This document shows positions 51,601-61,155 of a stretch of DNA of 64,000 bases, piece after piece. Position 1 is the first letter of the stretch; every line of letters begins with the position of its first letter. Made by a program: the position numbers and the translations under genes. The notes below the pieces were generated by a model. That model was not told the origin of the DNA and made no database searches. It worked only from the letters and a program-made list of their open reading frames with translations. Source of the DNA: Ascoidea asiatica (Eukaryota; Ascomycota; Saccharomycetes; Ascoideales; Ascoideaceae); NCBI GenBank assembly GCA_001600695.1, contig BCKQ01000002.1, positions 2,289,351-2,353,350 on the forward strand, in the 5' to 3' direction.

Positions 51601-54600
51601 GATAATCCTTCTTCATCCTCTAATACCCCAATTGACAAAATTCATAGTATCAATTCTTCTTTAGGAAGTCTGGAACCTCAAAATAAAGAAACTAGTTTGC
51701 TGCCAAAATCTTCTAAAATAAATATTGAGACTAAACTTATAGACACCGACTTCCAGCAAAATCAGATAAAAACAAAAAATATTAAACAAGAAGAATTTAT
51801 AGCAAGTAAAAAATCTAATACTTCAGTAAAAGATTCAAAGTATAAAAATTCTCAAAGACCTTTTTCTACTATTGAAACATTAAAATATAAAACTCCAGGC
51901 TCTGGTTCGAGTAATTCTCCTTCCTCACCATATAGTAACTTTTTTAAAAAGCATAGTAAAAATGAATCAAGTATTCTTAATTCTTTATTTACTCAAAGCT
52001 CAACTGCTAATGCTCAATTCCATCAATTATCTGCAACATCTTCAATGGATGACTCCAAATCTAAGCTTGATTCCAGTGAGATGAAAAGAGGATTGTTGAC
52101 AAAATTAAGAAAAAGAGAAAAGACAAGAACTTTTGAAGGTCCTTCAAAAAGATTAAGTTTTGATGAATCCCCCACTAGTCCAATTTCTCTCAATACACCT
52201 TTTGAAGTTAAGAGGGACAAAGAGTTTGCTCATAAATCTGAAAGAACTTCTATAGTAAGTCATTTATTATTGAAAGATTGTCATATTGCAAAACCTAGGC
52301 CTGATAAAAGTAATAATTATATTTTAGTGACAAAAGATAATATTCATTTTGTGCCGCTTAGTGATACAAAAGTAAAGACATTGGCAAAATTCAAAGAGTC
52401 AGTTAGTGAAGTTCTTGACTTTTCACCAAGTAATATGGATATGTTGACTTTCCATATGACTGATTTTGGATGCGATCGAGGTGAAGTATTAGATGAGGAA
52501 ATTTTAGAAAATCTAGTAAATTTTGATTTCCTTGACTATAAAATCAAAATTTATGCTCAACTTGATTTACCAGTTCCAACAGAGTTATCAGCAAGCAGTA
52601 CTAGAAGTTCGGATACCAATTCTTTTGAAGTTACAGAGAATGATGATAGAATATATCCTGCTACACCACAAAATTATTATTTAACCAATCCAGAAATTGC
52701 AGAAGATTCTCATGTTGATTATATTAATTTCAAAGAAATATCTAAAAAACTTACAGCTCAAGAGAAAAATGCTCAGGAAGATTTTACGCTAGATTCCACT
52801 CCAACTTTGAATGATAATGAACAAAGAAATAATCTTGAGCGTATAAAATCCAATATAAGTTCAAATCCACGACCTCCTTTAGAAGAAAAAAAATCATTTA
52901 ACGTGAACAATGTTCTGAAACCAAATTTTGATCAAAAAACTTTTTCTTTAATAAGGAATACTAGAAGAGAAATTAATTTTGACACAAAACGAGATTCTCC
53001 TTATCAAAATACAACAGTGCCAAATTTAGTCGCCAAAAGACCCCCGCCACCACCACCAGCTTTAGGAAGATCTCCTTCATATTTATTGAAATCTTCATCA
53101 AGTGTCAGACTTAAAAAAACTCCACCTCCTCCAATCAGTGTTCCAAAACCTGGAGTCTATATAGAATCTAAGGCCGTCACTCCAATACCTGAAGAATTTT
53201 CTGCAGATGTTTCCAAGAAACAATCTGACTATAGATTTAATAGGCAGGTAAATGTAAAGAATACCTTAACAAAAAGTTGCAGTCTAATTAGAGGTAGTAC
53301 TATTAAAGATAAAACGGGAAGAAGAATGTCGAGAAGGCAAAGTTCATTGCTAAGCATATCATCCAACAGGTCATTATTGCAAGATATAAATAGGCAAAAC
53401 ACTCAGAATATCAGAAAAGAAGCGTCATCTGTTTTTCAAGAAAATCCTGTTTCATTTGATGATGCACCAGGTTTTGAGGAAGAGGATCAAAATTCTGATT
53501 CAAGTGATGATTTTTGGGCAATGGCACCCAAAGTTCCATCAAGTTCATCACATCCTTCTCTTGTATCAAGTGATTCTAATACTACTTTAACTTTTTTGAG
53601 AGATTCCAATATAAATGAGGAAAATAGCAGAATAAATAATTCAAAAGATGCATTCAAGGAAAATTCTTCTCTGGCAAATGATTTGTTGACAAGAAATGTG
53701 CCAAGCTTCACTTCTGGTGAAGTGACTTTAAATGATCTAAAACACAATGCTAAGGGAAATAATAACAGCAATAATATTAGTACTAAAAGTATTGGAAGCG
53801 GTATTGATGGTAACAATAATTCCAATCATAATTCTGGTATTGATAATACATCTGGAAACAATAGGATCAAACATAATACCAAGAATATCATTATAAATGG
53901 CAATAATAATACTTTTGATAAAACCAATAATTATTCAAATAACGTTAAGTATCTCAACAATAATAATCTAAATAAATTTTCTCAATTAAATAATATGAAT
54001 AAAATGAAGAATATGAATGTGAATGGGGTTGTAACATCTATGGAAAACTGGTCCTTCAGACCCCCAGCAGAAGTTGTCTATGATAATTTAGAGAAATTTT
54101 TCCCAAATACAAACTTAGATCAGCCGATAATGGGTGATGTTTTCATATCGCCAGTTTCTCCAATTGCAGAAACATGTGAGACCTCATTACCATCACCTTT
54201 AGAAAATTCAGAATCAATGAGAACAATTACTGCAAAATCCAAAGTACAATTTTCGGAAGAGGTCGAGAAGTTAAAAAATTCAGAAGAAAAAAACAAAGAA
54301 AAAATTAAAGAAAAAGATGAAATTCCTAACAATAATGAAGTCAAAAAACTCAATGAAAACAGCGAGGCAAATAAAGATAGTATAACGAATGCTCATAGAA
54401 ATTCTACAGAAAGTCTGGTGGGAGACGATGAATGCATTGCAATACCATCAGAATTTCAAGGATCAAGAAAATTAAGTCGTAAAAGAATGACAACTATAAG
54501 AGCACTTGCTAAAGAAGCAATTGAATTAAGAAGAAAATTTTCACAACAGACCTCAAATTCAGGTAATAAAAGTAGTGCACTATTGAGAAGAAGAAGTACG

Positions 54601-55617
54601 AAACTTTGGGGACGTAAAATAGTTGAAGTTACATCTGTGGAACCTGATTTCATAAGTCAATTACAAGACAATAAAGGAGAAGTTAAACAATTTGCATGGA
54701 TTAAAGGTCAATTATTAGGTAGAGGAGCTCATGGAGAAGTTTATTTAGCATTCAATGTTACAACATGTGAAATGATGGCAGTTAAACAAGTTGAATTTCA
54801 AAACAATTTTTGTGCAACCGAAAATATAAAACAAAGTATTGGAGCATTGCATTCTGAAGTGGAAGCAATGAAAGATTTAGATCATTTAAATGTTGTTCAA
54901 TATTTAGGATTTGAGCAAGTTGGTAATAGATATAGCTTATTTCTTGAATATGTTGGAGGTGGATCTGTTGGATCTTGTATTCGAAAATATGGTAGATTTG
55001 AAGAATCAGTTATAAGGTTCTTAACAAGACAAATTTTAGAAGGATTATCATATTTACATTCTCGTGGTATACTTCATAGAGATCTAAAAGCGGATAATCT
55101 ATTATTAGATTTAGATGGAATCTGTAAAATTTCAGATTTTGGTATATCTAAAAGAAGTGCTGATATCTATTCAAATGATACAGAAATGTCAATGCAAGGT
55201 ACAATATTTTGGATGGCACCAGAAGTTGTTGATAGTGTTGTTCAAAATAAAAAATTAGGATATAGTGCCAAAGTAGACATTTGGTCATTAGGATGTGTTG
55301 TACTTGAAATGTTTGCAGGACGTAGACCATGGTCAAACAGTGAAGCAGTAAGCGCACTTTATAATTTAGGCAAAAGAAGACAAGCACCACCAATACCCGA
55401 AGATGCAAGAAATAATATGTCAGAAGAAGGATTTGAATTTTTAAGAGAATGTTTTCAAAGTGATCCTGAAAAAAGGCCTACTGCAAAAACATTATTGAAA
55501 AATAAATTTTGTGATATTAAGACACAATTTCATTTTGATAGTACAAAACTTGCAGGAATGATAAAATTGAATAATAAGAGTATAAATGATAATTTTAAGA
55601 AAAAACATCAATTATGA
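48604..55617 (+). CDS. BCK1: MAPKKK of the cell-integrity pathway (Bck1)
   Basis: A 2337-residue protein. The first 900 residues are Ser/Asn/Gln-rich. A SAM-like domain follows at about 905-990 (WTVDRIHKWLDLNEFDIGW). A ubiquitin-fold/Ras-association-like segment lies at about 1218-1324 (DCHIAKPRPDKSNNYILV ... TFHMTDFGCDRGE), then a proline-rich patch near 1480 (PPPPPP). The C-terminal kinase domain (about 2032-2308) has LLGRGAHGEVYLA, AVKQVEF, HRDLKADN (about 2158), DFG (about 2178) and MAPEVV. All catalytic residues are present. Bck1 relays Pkc1 signals to the Mkk1/2-Slt2 module for cell-wall maintenance. It is far longer than the roughly 1500 residues of the Saccharomyces protein because of the disordered N-terminus and linker. 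Start is the first ATG. Confidence 0.93.
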   Translation: MNQKRDQNHNSYGKHHNSIRNNNSDNPSQKESLPNFLVNEIPVLDKSKNFYIRNPRNSFLLNTNESPYPSMEKSKSNINNNISNSNSNNNISSSNSISINNNKQKSKISRDSKRSQSLMVNESNLLKKRNYCEFTSYNSPSQPSNFIINNNNNINNSNVINHQKRFSSFPMGSNSSTLTVNSNNSNNNSNNSSAPSIHHELRLRKSSPNFFSTAQQHAQQESYQQSIQQFQDQIVPVIQPQYQYQNQYQNQYQNPFQNQFQHSHNNSGLSDSSNNHLSETSINSPKFIISNIHNNPSIQDFSPNYSPFNSPLHSYSGSTSSAISKSISPLRTFTSNDTNNTSPNFSSNNPGGSVCDLRSPSLNLSFHTANSSLTSLIQSQSQSQIQTPIISTTPTRSYNNINRNQIQDLSFLDPKFPINHQIIDNKIDKRIDKKSDKKIDKKIDSNPSSKPSSKNSLETNSKIDSKVDSPNELKINLNNNVTNNVTDNISNNISNYISDSITNDITNDTKNNSQNDLKDKNDLLNLMDLGEILDMDEFSKNDLFSDIDEDINFNSNNDDNDNKSNKQNNSTKSDISAHLPIPKDLNNNGFNDEIRLPRIESMEAIRTPYHSLSFQSISNQNQNQNSNSNSNIINKFNPISTLDPLKMSYNNSNSSTNLEVSKNEDNENNYNDNEDENDESVKFNPHLRLHTPSKSISRNQSSECLSQDQKILDSDQLQNSNKVNSKNAIIDENNESTEYNEKIEKNETEVNDQFSFSSFTPPSTKQLDPNYSDSLKESSGTDSSNGSFNISVRHKKSTDSFSFSNMSSRSSLQQISKIKKNDINNKELLSQNQNFDHNNNKSIKKSENENISFNESNVDTLEEEVFKPVFKNNKSVQPGTRLQRHSIIQQRMSVKRHRRSDSSSIINWAVNDPLQWTVDRIHKWLDLNEFDIGWKEFFFINNITKEKFLDLSNYETMKDMIESYEKKSLSSDGKVPKLKGSSNFFFTLRKTLEKGNSSHDNPSSSSNTPIDKIHSINSSLGSLEPQNKETSLLPKSSKINIETKLIDTDFQQNQIKTKNIKQEEFIASKKSNTSVKDSKYKNSQRPFSTIETLKYKTPGSGSSNSPSSPYSNFFKKHSKNESSILNSLFTQSSTANAQFHQLSATSSMDDSKSKLDSSEMKRGLLTKLRKREKTRTFEGPSKRLSFDESPTSPISLNTPFEVKRDKEFAHKSERTSIVSHLLLKDCHIAKPRPDKSNNYILVTKDNIHFVPLSDTKVKTLAKFKESVSEVLDFSPSNMDMLTFHMTDFGCDRGEVLDEEILENLVNFDFLDYKIKIYAQLDLPVPTELSASSTRSSDTNSFEVTENDDRIYPATPQNYYLTNPEIAEDSHVDYINFKEISKKLTAQEKNAQEDFTLDSTPTLNDNEQRNNLERIKSNISSNPRPPLEEKKSFNVNNVLKPNFDQKTFSLIRNTRREINFDTKRDSPYQNTTVPNLVAKRPPPPPPALGRSPSYLLKSSSSVRLKKTPPPPISVPKPGVYIESKAVTPIPEEFSADVSKKQSDYRFNRQVNVKNTLTKSCSLIRGSTIKDKTGRRMSRRQSSLLSISSNRSLLQDINRQNTQNIRKEASSVFQENPVSFDDAPGFEEEDQNSDSSDDFWAMAPKVPSSSSHPSLVSSDSNTTLTFLRDSNINEENSRINNSKDAFKENSSLANDLLTRNVPSFTSGEVTLNDLKHNAKGNNNSNNISTKSIGSGIDGNNNSNHNSGIDNTSGNNRIKHNTKNIIINGNNNTFDKTNNYSNNVKYLNNNNLNKFSQLNNMNKMKNMNVNGVVTSMENWSFRPPAEVVYDNLEKFFPNTNLDQPIMGDVFISPVSPIAETCETSLPSPLENSESMRTITAKSKVQFSEEVEKLKNSEEKNKEKIKEKDEIPNNNEVKKLNENSEANKDSITNAHRNSTESLVGDDECIAIPSEFQGSRKLSRKRMTTIRALAKEAIELRRKFSQQTSNSGNKSSALLRRRSTKLWGRKIVEVTSVEPDFISQLQDNKGEVKQFAWIKGQLLGRGAHGEVYLAFNVTTCEMMAVKQVEFQNNFCATENIKQSIGALHSEVEAMKDLDHLNVVQYLGFEQVGNRYSLFLEYVGGGSVGSCIRKYGRFEESVIRFLTRQILEGLSYLHSRGILHRDLKADNLLLDLDGICKISDFGISKRSADIYSNDTEMSMQGTIFWMAPEVVDSVVQNKKLGYSAKVDIWSLGCVVLEMFAGRRPWSNSEAVSALYNLGKRRQAPPIPEDARNNMSEEGFEFLRECFQSDPEKRPTAKTLLKNKFCDIKTQFHFDSTKLAGMIKLNNKSINDNFKKKHQL

Positions 55618-57025
55618 GAAAAATTTAGATAGATTGAAAAAGTTTATAGTTAAGGATTTTTTTTTGGTATTGACAAATGATTTAGTTCATTACCGTATTA
55701 TATAGCTTGATTATTAGAAATAATTAGAATAACTTTTATGGGATAAAACTGTAGTAGAAAAAATAGAGTTTATTATTAAATAAGATGATCATTAAAAAAA
55801 ACTGAAGAAAATCAGAGTAAAAAGATGTAGTAAATATGAAGTGAATCTGAATTAAAGCGAGTTAGTAGGACTTGATTTCGATGATAAAAAATCGACAGCA
55901 TCAAAAAGATTTTCATAATTGATTAAGTATAATCAAATATTTTTTTTTCAATTGTACTCTTTTAGGATGATAGAACATAGATTTGTATCTTTGAAGAGAC
56001 AAATTAAATAAGCTTCAACAACTTTTTGTAGAATACCAATTGCACAAAATTGAAATCTTAAATCAGCTTTATAATATTGAGCAATTTCTCTTTGACTACT
56101 CTTTGAAAAGGTGATTTCCCAGTTGATAACTCAGTTGATTTTAAAATATTCTGACTTCTCTAAAGGTAACACTGCCAAGCTTATATCCCCAAGACTTTTT
56201 GAGTTTTCCAGTGATTAGAGCTGATTTTCTTGCTGTTTTGAAGCATTTTGTTTTCTAGGAGCTTTTCAGATAATTTTCTCGCTGCTTATTTGGTACGACC
56301 CATTTTCAAAAACTGATTTCAATTTAGTTAACCAATATTGGCTCAATTTGAATGTAGTGATTTAAATACAGTAAATAATTTGTTGGATACAATGTAATTG
56401 ATAGAAAAAAATTCAATCAAAAAATTCAATAGTAAGAAAAATGGATAATATTTCGATATTTTTTTAGCTCTGATTCAATATTTTCCGAGTAGAATAATAG
56501 TAAAGATCACTGATAAGAATTAAAGAATATGACAGTGATAATTATCAAAAACCCTTTCACAAAAAGATATCTTAAACCTTATTAATCCTTTATATTGAAT
56601 CATTTTTTAATCAGTTATTCTTGGGTAAATCCAACACTTCTGATAAAAAAATATCTTTTACTAAAAAAAAGCTCATGCTCTCAAGAACCACTAAAAATAC
56701 TCCAAGAATGGTAAAAGTAAAAAAAAAACGGAAACCAAATCCACATTTACGGTACTTCTAGAAAAAAAAGGGGTACCATATATCTGGAGTTAAATATCAC
56801 GGGACTAGAATGTAAATTGAAACCCCTTTAGAAAGGAACCAAGAATATTGTTTTGTCTGAAATATCATTTATTATTTCATATACAAAACATATAAAGCTG
56901 ATATTATTTTTGAAAGTTTATTAATGATTTACCCATTGTGTTTATTAAAAGTACCAACTACATGGTTTTTGAATCAAGTAAATAGTGATCTTAAATGATG
57001 TAAGCATCTGCTCAAATTCTTAGAA
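55618..57025. other. Convergent intergenic region carrying a histone H3 relic
   Basis: 1.4 kb between the BCK1 and APL4 stop codons, unusually long for a convergent gap here (others are 37-600 bp). The middle (about 55948-56303) is a decayed histone H3 gene. The remaining flanks are AT-rich with A-runs, and nothing else was recognised, including no H4 partner. Confidence 0.7.
55948..56303 (-). pseudogene. Histone H3 pseudogene (frameshifts and stops)
   Basis: Reading the minus strand from an ATG at 56303, the three frames together recover histone H3 from end to end. MGRTK-stop-AARK is followed, after frameshifts, by KAPRKQNASK (compare KAPRKQLASK), then [55 protein letters not shown] and [15 protein letters not shown]. 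The spacing matches canonical H3 and lacks the extended loop of Cse4/CENP-A. There are at least one in-frame stop (TAA for the Gln of TKQ) and several single-base indels, so no intact protein can be made. The C-terminal part is better preserved than the tail. No divergent H4 gene is next to it. It could be a decayed paralogue after loss of one H3-H4 pair. Substitutions such as FCAIG for SSAIG suggest long decay. Confidence 0.9.
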
Positions 57026-60000
57026 TCAAATAACCCAAGACTCAGTCCAATCAAACATTTCAGAAGTAACTTTACTGGCAATTTCATAACTAAACTTAAT
57101 TCTTAATTTCAATTTTGATCCAACTTTACCATTGATTTTTAAATCTTGTTTTAAAAAATCATTTTTATTAATTGTTGCTGAGCTTAGTTGTCCCATTATT
57201 AATTTTTGAGATTTAGCAACTGCAAATAATAAATTAATATTACTAACTATTCCTGAACTTGAAATTTTATTAATTAAATAAATATCTAAATTTGCCTGTC
57301 CATTTCCAATACTTTTACAGAATAATTTCATTATAATATCATTATTAGTGAAAATTGTTTTATACAATGGATTAGTCATTATTTCTTCATAAAGTTTTTT
57401 GTTTTCATCAACTTCAGTAACGTTAATTGGATTGATTGTACTAATTGGATTAATTGGATTAATAGAATTAAGAGTATTGAGACTACTGATTGGATTAACA
57501 TTAGTAGATTGAGTATTTGAAGGCTGTGAGAATAAGTCAAGTATTGCATTATTTCCTGTTTTACTACTATCTGAGTTTATATTTGAAGTAGTGGTACTTG
57601 TACCAAATATATCTGATAATAAATCAACATTATTTTTAGAAGTCTGAGAATCTTCAATATTTGAATTTGGTTCACCATCATCCATAAGATCTAATAATAA
57701 ATCTGAAGTTGTAGTGACTCCATTATCTTTTTTACCATTTAATGAATTATGCTTATTATTACTATTACTATTATTATTGTTTTTATTACCTACTAGATCA
57801 ATATCACTTGAATTTGTTAAAGAAACTTTACCAATATCATTAATTGGAGGTGGGGGAATATTTTCAAGAACTCCAGAATTATTTGATAAATCATTTAATT
57901 TCATAATTTCACCAAATTCAACAGCTTTTATTTGTAAATTAATATTAATATTATGATCAAAAGAATCAATAATTTCTTTTAAATATGTAGTGTCAATAAC
58001 TTTTGATAATTTTAAGGTACAAGTTAATAAATAAGATTTAACTAATTGATTATTGACATTTGAGTTGATTTTTTTTAAATAATTTAAAATTACATCTTGA
58101 TCAATAATTTTTGAAGTTGATTGTAAATTTGAATTAATAATTAAATTTGAAAATTCTCCAAGACACCAAATATTAATTAAAGTTAAACCAACATTATAAA
58201 TATTTTCATAAGCCATATTAAAAATTTGATTCAAAGTATCTTTAATTAATAAATTATTATTTTCAAAATCCAGATTAACATTTGAAATTTTACCAATATT
58301 GATTTCATTATTATTTGCAATATTTGAAATTACACTTAAAATAAATGATAAAATATCATTTGTGATATAATTACCTGTTAAATTTAAAATTATTATAAGA
58401 TATTTGAAAAAAAACTTTAAATTTGGTGAATAATTTCTTAAAATAATCATTAATTTATTTGTTATAAAAAATTTTAAATCTAAATCATTTAAAGATGAAA
58501 AACCTAAAGGTGTATTTGAAACAGAAACAGAAACTTGATTTGAATTTGAAACAGAATTTGAATAATCATAATTATTGAATAATTGACTTGAATTAATATT
58601 AAAAGAATTTAAATTTGTTTGTAAATTATAAGTGAAACTATTAAATTCATTTAAATTATTATTCATTATTGATAAATTTTTATTATTATTATTACTATTA
58701 CCATTATAATCAGTTATCATTAAGTTATTTAAAAATTTAACTAATTCTTTAATTAAGGATCTAATATTATTTTCATCTAAAATTTCAAAAATTAATTCTA
58801 AAGCTCTTCTTTTTATTGAAATATCAGTATCCATTAAACAATTTACAATTATTGATTGATGTCTTTGAACAGTTAATGGTTCTAATTCTACAACAGTTAA
58901 TAAAGTATTTAATGAAATATATTTAATATTATTATCTTTTAAAGTTAAAAATTTACCTAATAAATTTATACCTAAAATTTTTAAAGAGCTATTGTTATTA
59001 TTGTTCTTATTATTATTCTTGATATTTTTATTATTACTATTGGAGCTATTATTATCTGATAAAGAACCAGAAGAATTTAATTTGAAAATTGATTTAACAA
59101 CTTCATATAGAATTAAATTTGCAGAATTTTTACCAATTTCAACATTTGAACCAATTTGAGTTAATAAATCATTAAAAGAATCAATATTTCTATTAATAAA
59201 TAATTGAATATTTGAATTTTTTGAATTAAAAATAATTGAATTTGGAGTTGTAATAATTAAAGAAATTGTTTTTAATAAAGAAACTTGTAAAAAAGGATCT
59301 GAGATTCCAAGTACATCATATTCAGGATTATAACCAATTGAAGATAAATTTTTTAGAATTATTAATAATTTTGGTAAATAATTTTCAAAAAGATCTAATT
59401 TTATAGAATTATTACCATAAATGTAAAAAGTTTTGATTAATTGGCAAGCTGTTAAAAGTATTGAATGATTTCTTTCATTAATATTTGTTAATGAAGGTAA
59501 TTTCTCATAAAAAATTTCAATTAAATCAGGATTTTTTTCAATTAATTTTGAAGTGACTAAAATTGCTTTTTTTTTAAGATAATAATTATTTGAATTTGAA
59601 TTTGAATTATTTAAAATATTTAAAACATCTTGATAAATATCATTTGATAAATCAAAAGAAGCAATATTACCAACAGTTGATAAAGCTAAAGCAGTAATAA
59701 ATTGATTTGGATGATTTAAATCAATATTTAAAGAATTTGTTAATAAAGTTAAAATTTCTTGATTTTCATCTAATAAAAGCATTGAAGCTAAATAACCTAA
59801 TCTTTTATCAATAAAATTTGAAGATGCTAATAATTTTATACATTCAATTTGACCAAAATGAGTTTTTTCACCAAGAATATATAGGTAAAGTAATTTTGAA
59901 ATATTTTCACGTCTTTTATTATTTGATAAATTGACATTTTTAAAAGAAGTTCTAATTGCAGCAGATTCTTTTCTAATTGTTGCTCTTTCATCAGCTATTG

Positions 60001-60046
60001 TTTTTGCATATCTTACTGATTTTATAAAAGATTTTAATGAAGTCAT
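57026..60046 (-). CDS. APL4: AP-1 clathrin adaptor gamma subunit (Apl4)
   Basis: A 1006-residue large adaptin. The N-terminus SLKSFIKSVRYAKTIADERA, RKESAAIRTSF and DKRLGYLASMLLLDE are the gamma-adaptin trunk hallmark. Armadillo-like repeats continue to about residue 720, including VEIGKNSANLILYEVVKSI and LTVVELEPLTVQRHQ. The hinge (about 730-880) has clathrin-box-like LLLDLMDD, DLLSDIF and AILDLF motifs. The C-terminal ear (about 895-1006) ends FDWTESWVI. Apl4 sorts cargo between the trans-Golgi network and endosomes with Apl2, Apm1 and Aps1. Several Asn/Ser insertions occur in surface loops. Start at ATG 60046, preceded by (AATTTGATG)n tandem units at about 60054-60083. Confidence 0.93.
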   Translation of the reverse strand: MTSLKSFIKSVRYAKTIADERATIRKESAAIRTSFKNVNLSNNKRRENISKLLYLYILGEKTHFGQIECIKLLASSNFIDKRLGYLASMLLLDENQEILTLLTNSLNIDLNHPNQFITALALSTVGNIASFDLSNDIYQDVLNILNNSNSNSNNYYLKKKAILVTSKLIEKNPDLIEIFYEKLPSLTNINERNHSILLTACQLIKTFYIYGNNSIKLDLFENYLPKLLIILKNLSSIGYNPEYDVLGISDPFLQVSLLKTISLIITTPNSIIFNSKNSNIQLFINRNIDSFNDLLTQIGSNVEIGKNSANLILYEVVKSIFKLNSSGSLSDNNSSNSNNKNIKNNNKNNNNNSSLKILGINLLGKFLTLKDNNIKYISLNTLLTVVELEPLTVQRHQSIIVNCLMDTDISIKRRALELIFEILDENNIRSLIKELVKFLNNLMITDYNGNSNNNNKNLSIMNNNLNEFNSFTYNLQTNLNSFNINSSQLFNNYDYSNSVSNSNQVSVSVSNTPLGFSSLNDLDLKFFITNKLMIILRNYSPNLKFFFKYLIIILNLTGNYITNDILSFILSVISNIANNNEINIGKISNVNLDFENNNLLIKDTLNQIFNMAYENIYNVGLTLINIWCLGEFSNLIINSNLQSTSKIIDQDVILNYLKKINSNVNNQLVKSYLLTCTLKLSKVIDTTYLKEIIDSFDHNININLQIKAVEFGEIMKLNDLSNNSGVLENIPPPPINDIGKVSLTNSSDIDLVGNKNNNNSNSNNKHNSLNGKKDNGVTTTSDLLLDLMDDGEPNSNIEDSQTSKNNVDLLSDIFGTSTTTSNINSDSSKTGNNAILDLFSQPSNTQSTNVNPISSLNTLNSINPINPISTINPINVTEVDENKKLYEEIMTNPLYKTIFTNNDIIMKLFCKSIGNGQANLDIYLINKISSSGIVSNINLLFAVAKSQKLIMGQLSSATINKNDFLKQDLKINGKVGSKLKLRIKFSYEIASKVTSEMFDWTESWVI

Positions 60047-61155
60047 TTTGAGGAATTTGATGAATTTGATGAATTTGATGAATTTAGATAACTTTCATTA
60101 CTTTTATAAGTATGCTTTCATTCTATATTTTTTGAAAAATATATATGTTTAATTAATTGAGTATTATTAGCAATTACTTGAATAAATTCTATTTATTTAA
60201 TTATTTTATTTATTCATTTCATTTTTATTCAGATCAACAACAACTAAAATAACGTTAGTTATCAATCAGCCTTTTCACCATAAACTATCTGGCTCAATCT
60301 CAAAGCATTCAATCGGCAATTCAGATTTGTTAACAACAAATCAGTTTCAACGGTACAACCAGACAGTAATTACCAAATACGGCTATTCCGGTCAAATAAA
60401 GACAAAATCACGAGTAAAATAGGACAAGCCTCGGAAATTATTTAAATTGTCACATGATTTATTGTAGCCATAAATGGGGTACTTGTTTTTTAGTTTATCC
60501 GAAATATAATTTTGGAACAATACCAGAATTCCGGGCCTTTTGTTTGTTCCGCATTTCAGGACCGAAATTTCCCGAAGAATTTGGTAATTCGGAGATAAGC
60601 GCCATACTAAATGACTAAATAAACATGAGAATATGAATATAAGAAAATGAATATGAATAAATATGAAAAGGTAATTGTGAAATATTTCTTTGTTTTGTTT
60701 TTGATAATGTAATCATCAGTCAATGTCAAATATATTCAGATTGATCTTCAGATAGCCACTCGTTGTCATGGTGGTTCCCCAGGAAGACTTTTCCCCAGAT
60801 TAATATTCGTTTTATTCGTTTTATCCTCATTTTCAGTCTAAAATCTATCCAGAGTTTACTTGGGGTAAGCATTTATCCATTTTTTAAAAAGAAAAACCGA
60901 GTTTTCATCACATTTTTGTTCACTTTGAGGAGACAATAATCTTTTAGTATTCAAAAATGAATATAATTATCTTGTTAACTCCGAATTGAAAATATATATA
61001 AACTGATATAAAATATCCCGAAATAATCATACAATTCATATCCAAATTATTATTTTATTCTTCTCATACATTTTTATTGATTCAACTTGATAATAATAAT
61101 AAAAATTTATAATAAATAACTATACTCCCATTATAACAAATAATACTATTCAATA
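60047..61155. promoter_or_regulatory. Divergent promoter of APL4 and the beta-glucosidase
   Basis: 1.1 kb. It contains 9-bp tandem units next to APL4, a GC-richer block (about 60280-60620) with repeated CCGAAAT/CGGAAAT words (60436, 60500, 60562), and CCCCAG words at 60777-60782 and 60793-60798. A short AT-rich leader precedes the GH3 start. Confidence 0.5.
60793..60803. promoter_or_regulatory. Mig1-type glucose-repression site
   Basis: CCCCAGATTAA fits the Mig1 consensus in reverse orientation (CCCCRS-N-WWWW) exactly. It lies about 350 bp upstream of the beta-glucosidase start, with a second partial CCCCAG 16 bp away. Glucose repression of this gene is a reasonable inference. Confidence 0.45.

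Noticed and set aside
55948-56303. Centromeric H3 (Cse4) considered for the histone relic
   Set aside because: The recovered sequence has the canonical-H3 KADLRFQ and DTNLC context without the extended loop 1 of Cse4.
56304-57000. Searched for a divergent histone H4 relic next to the H3 pseudogene
   Set aside because: No H4-like stretch (such as GKGLGKGG or KRHRK) seen in any frame by eye.
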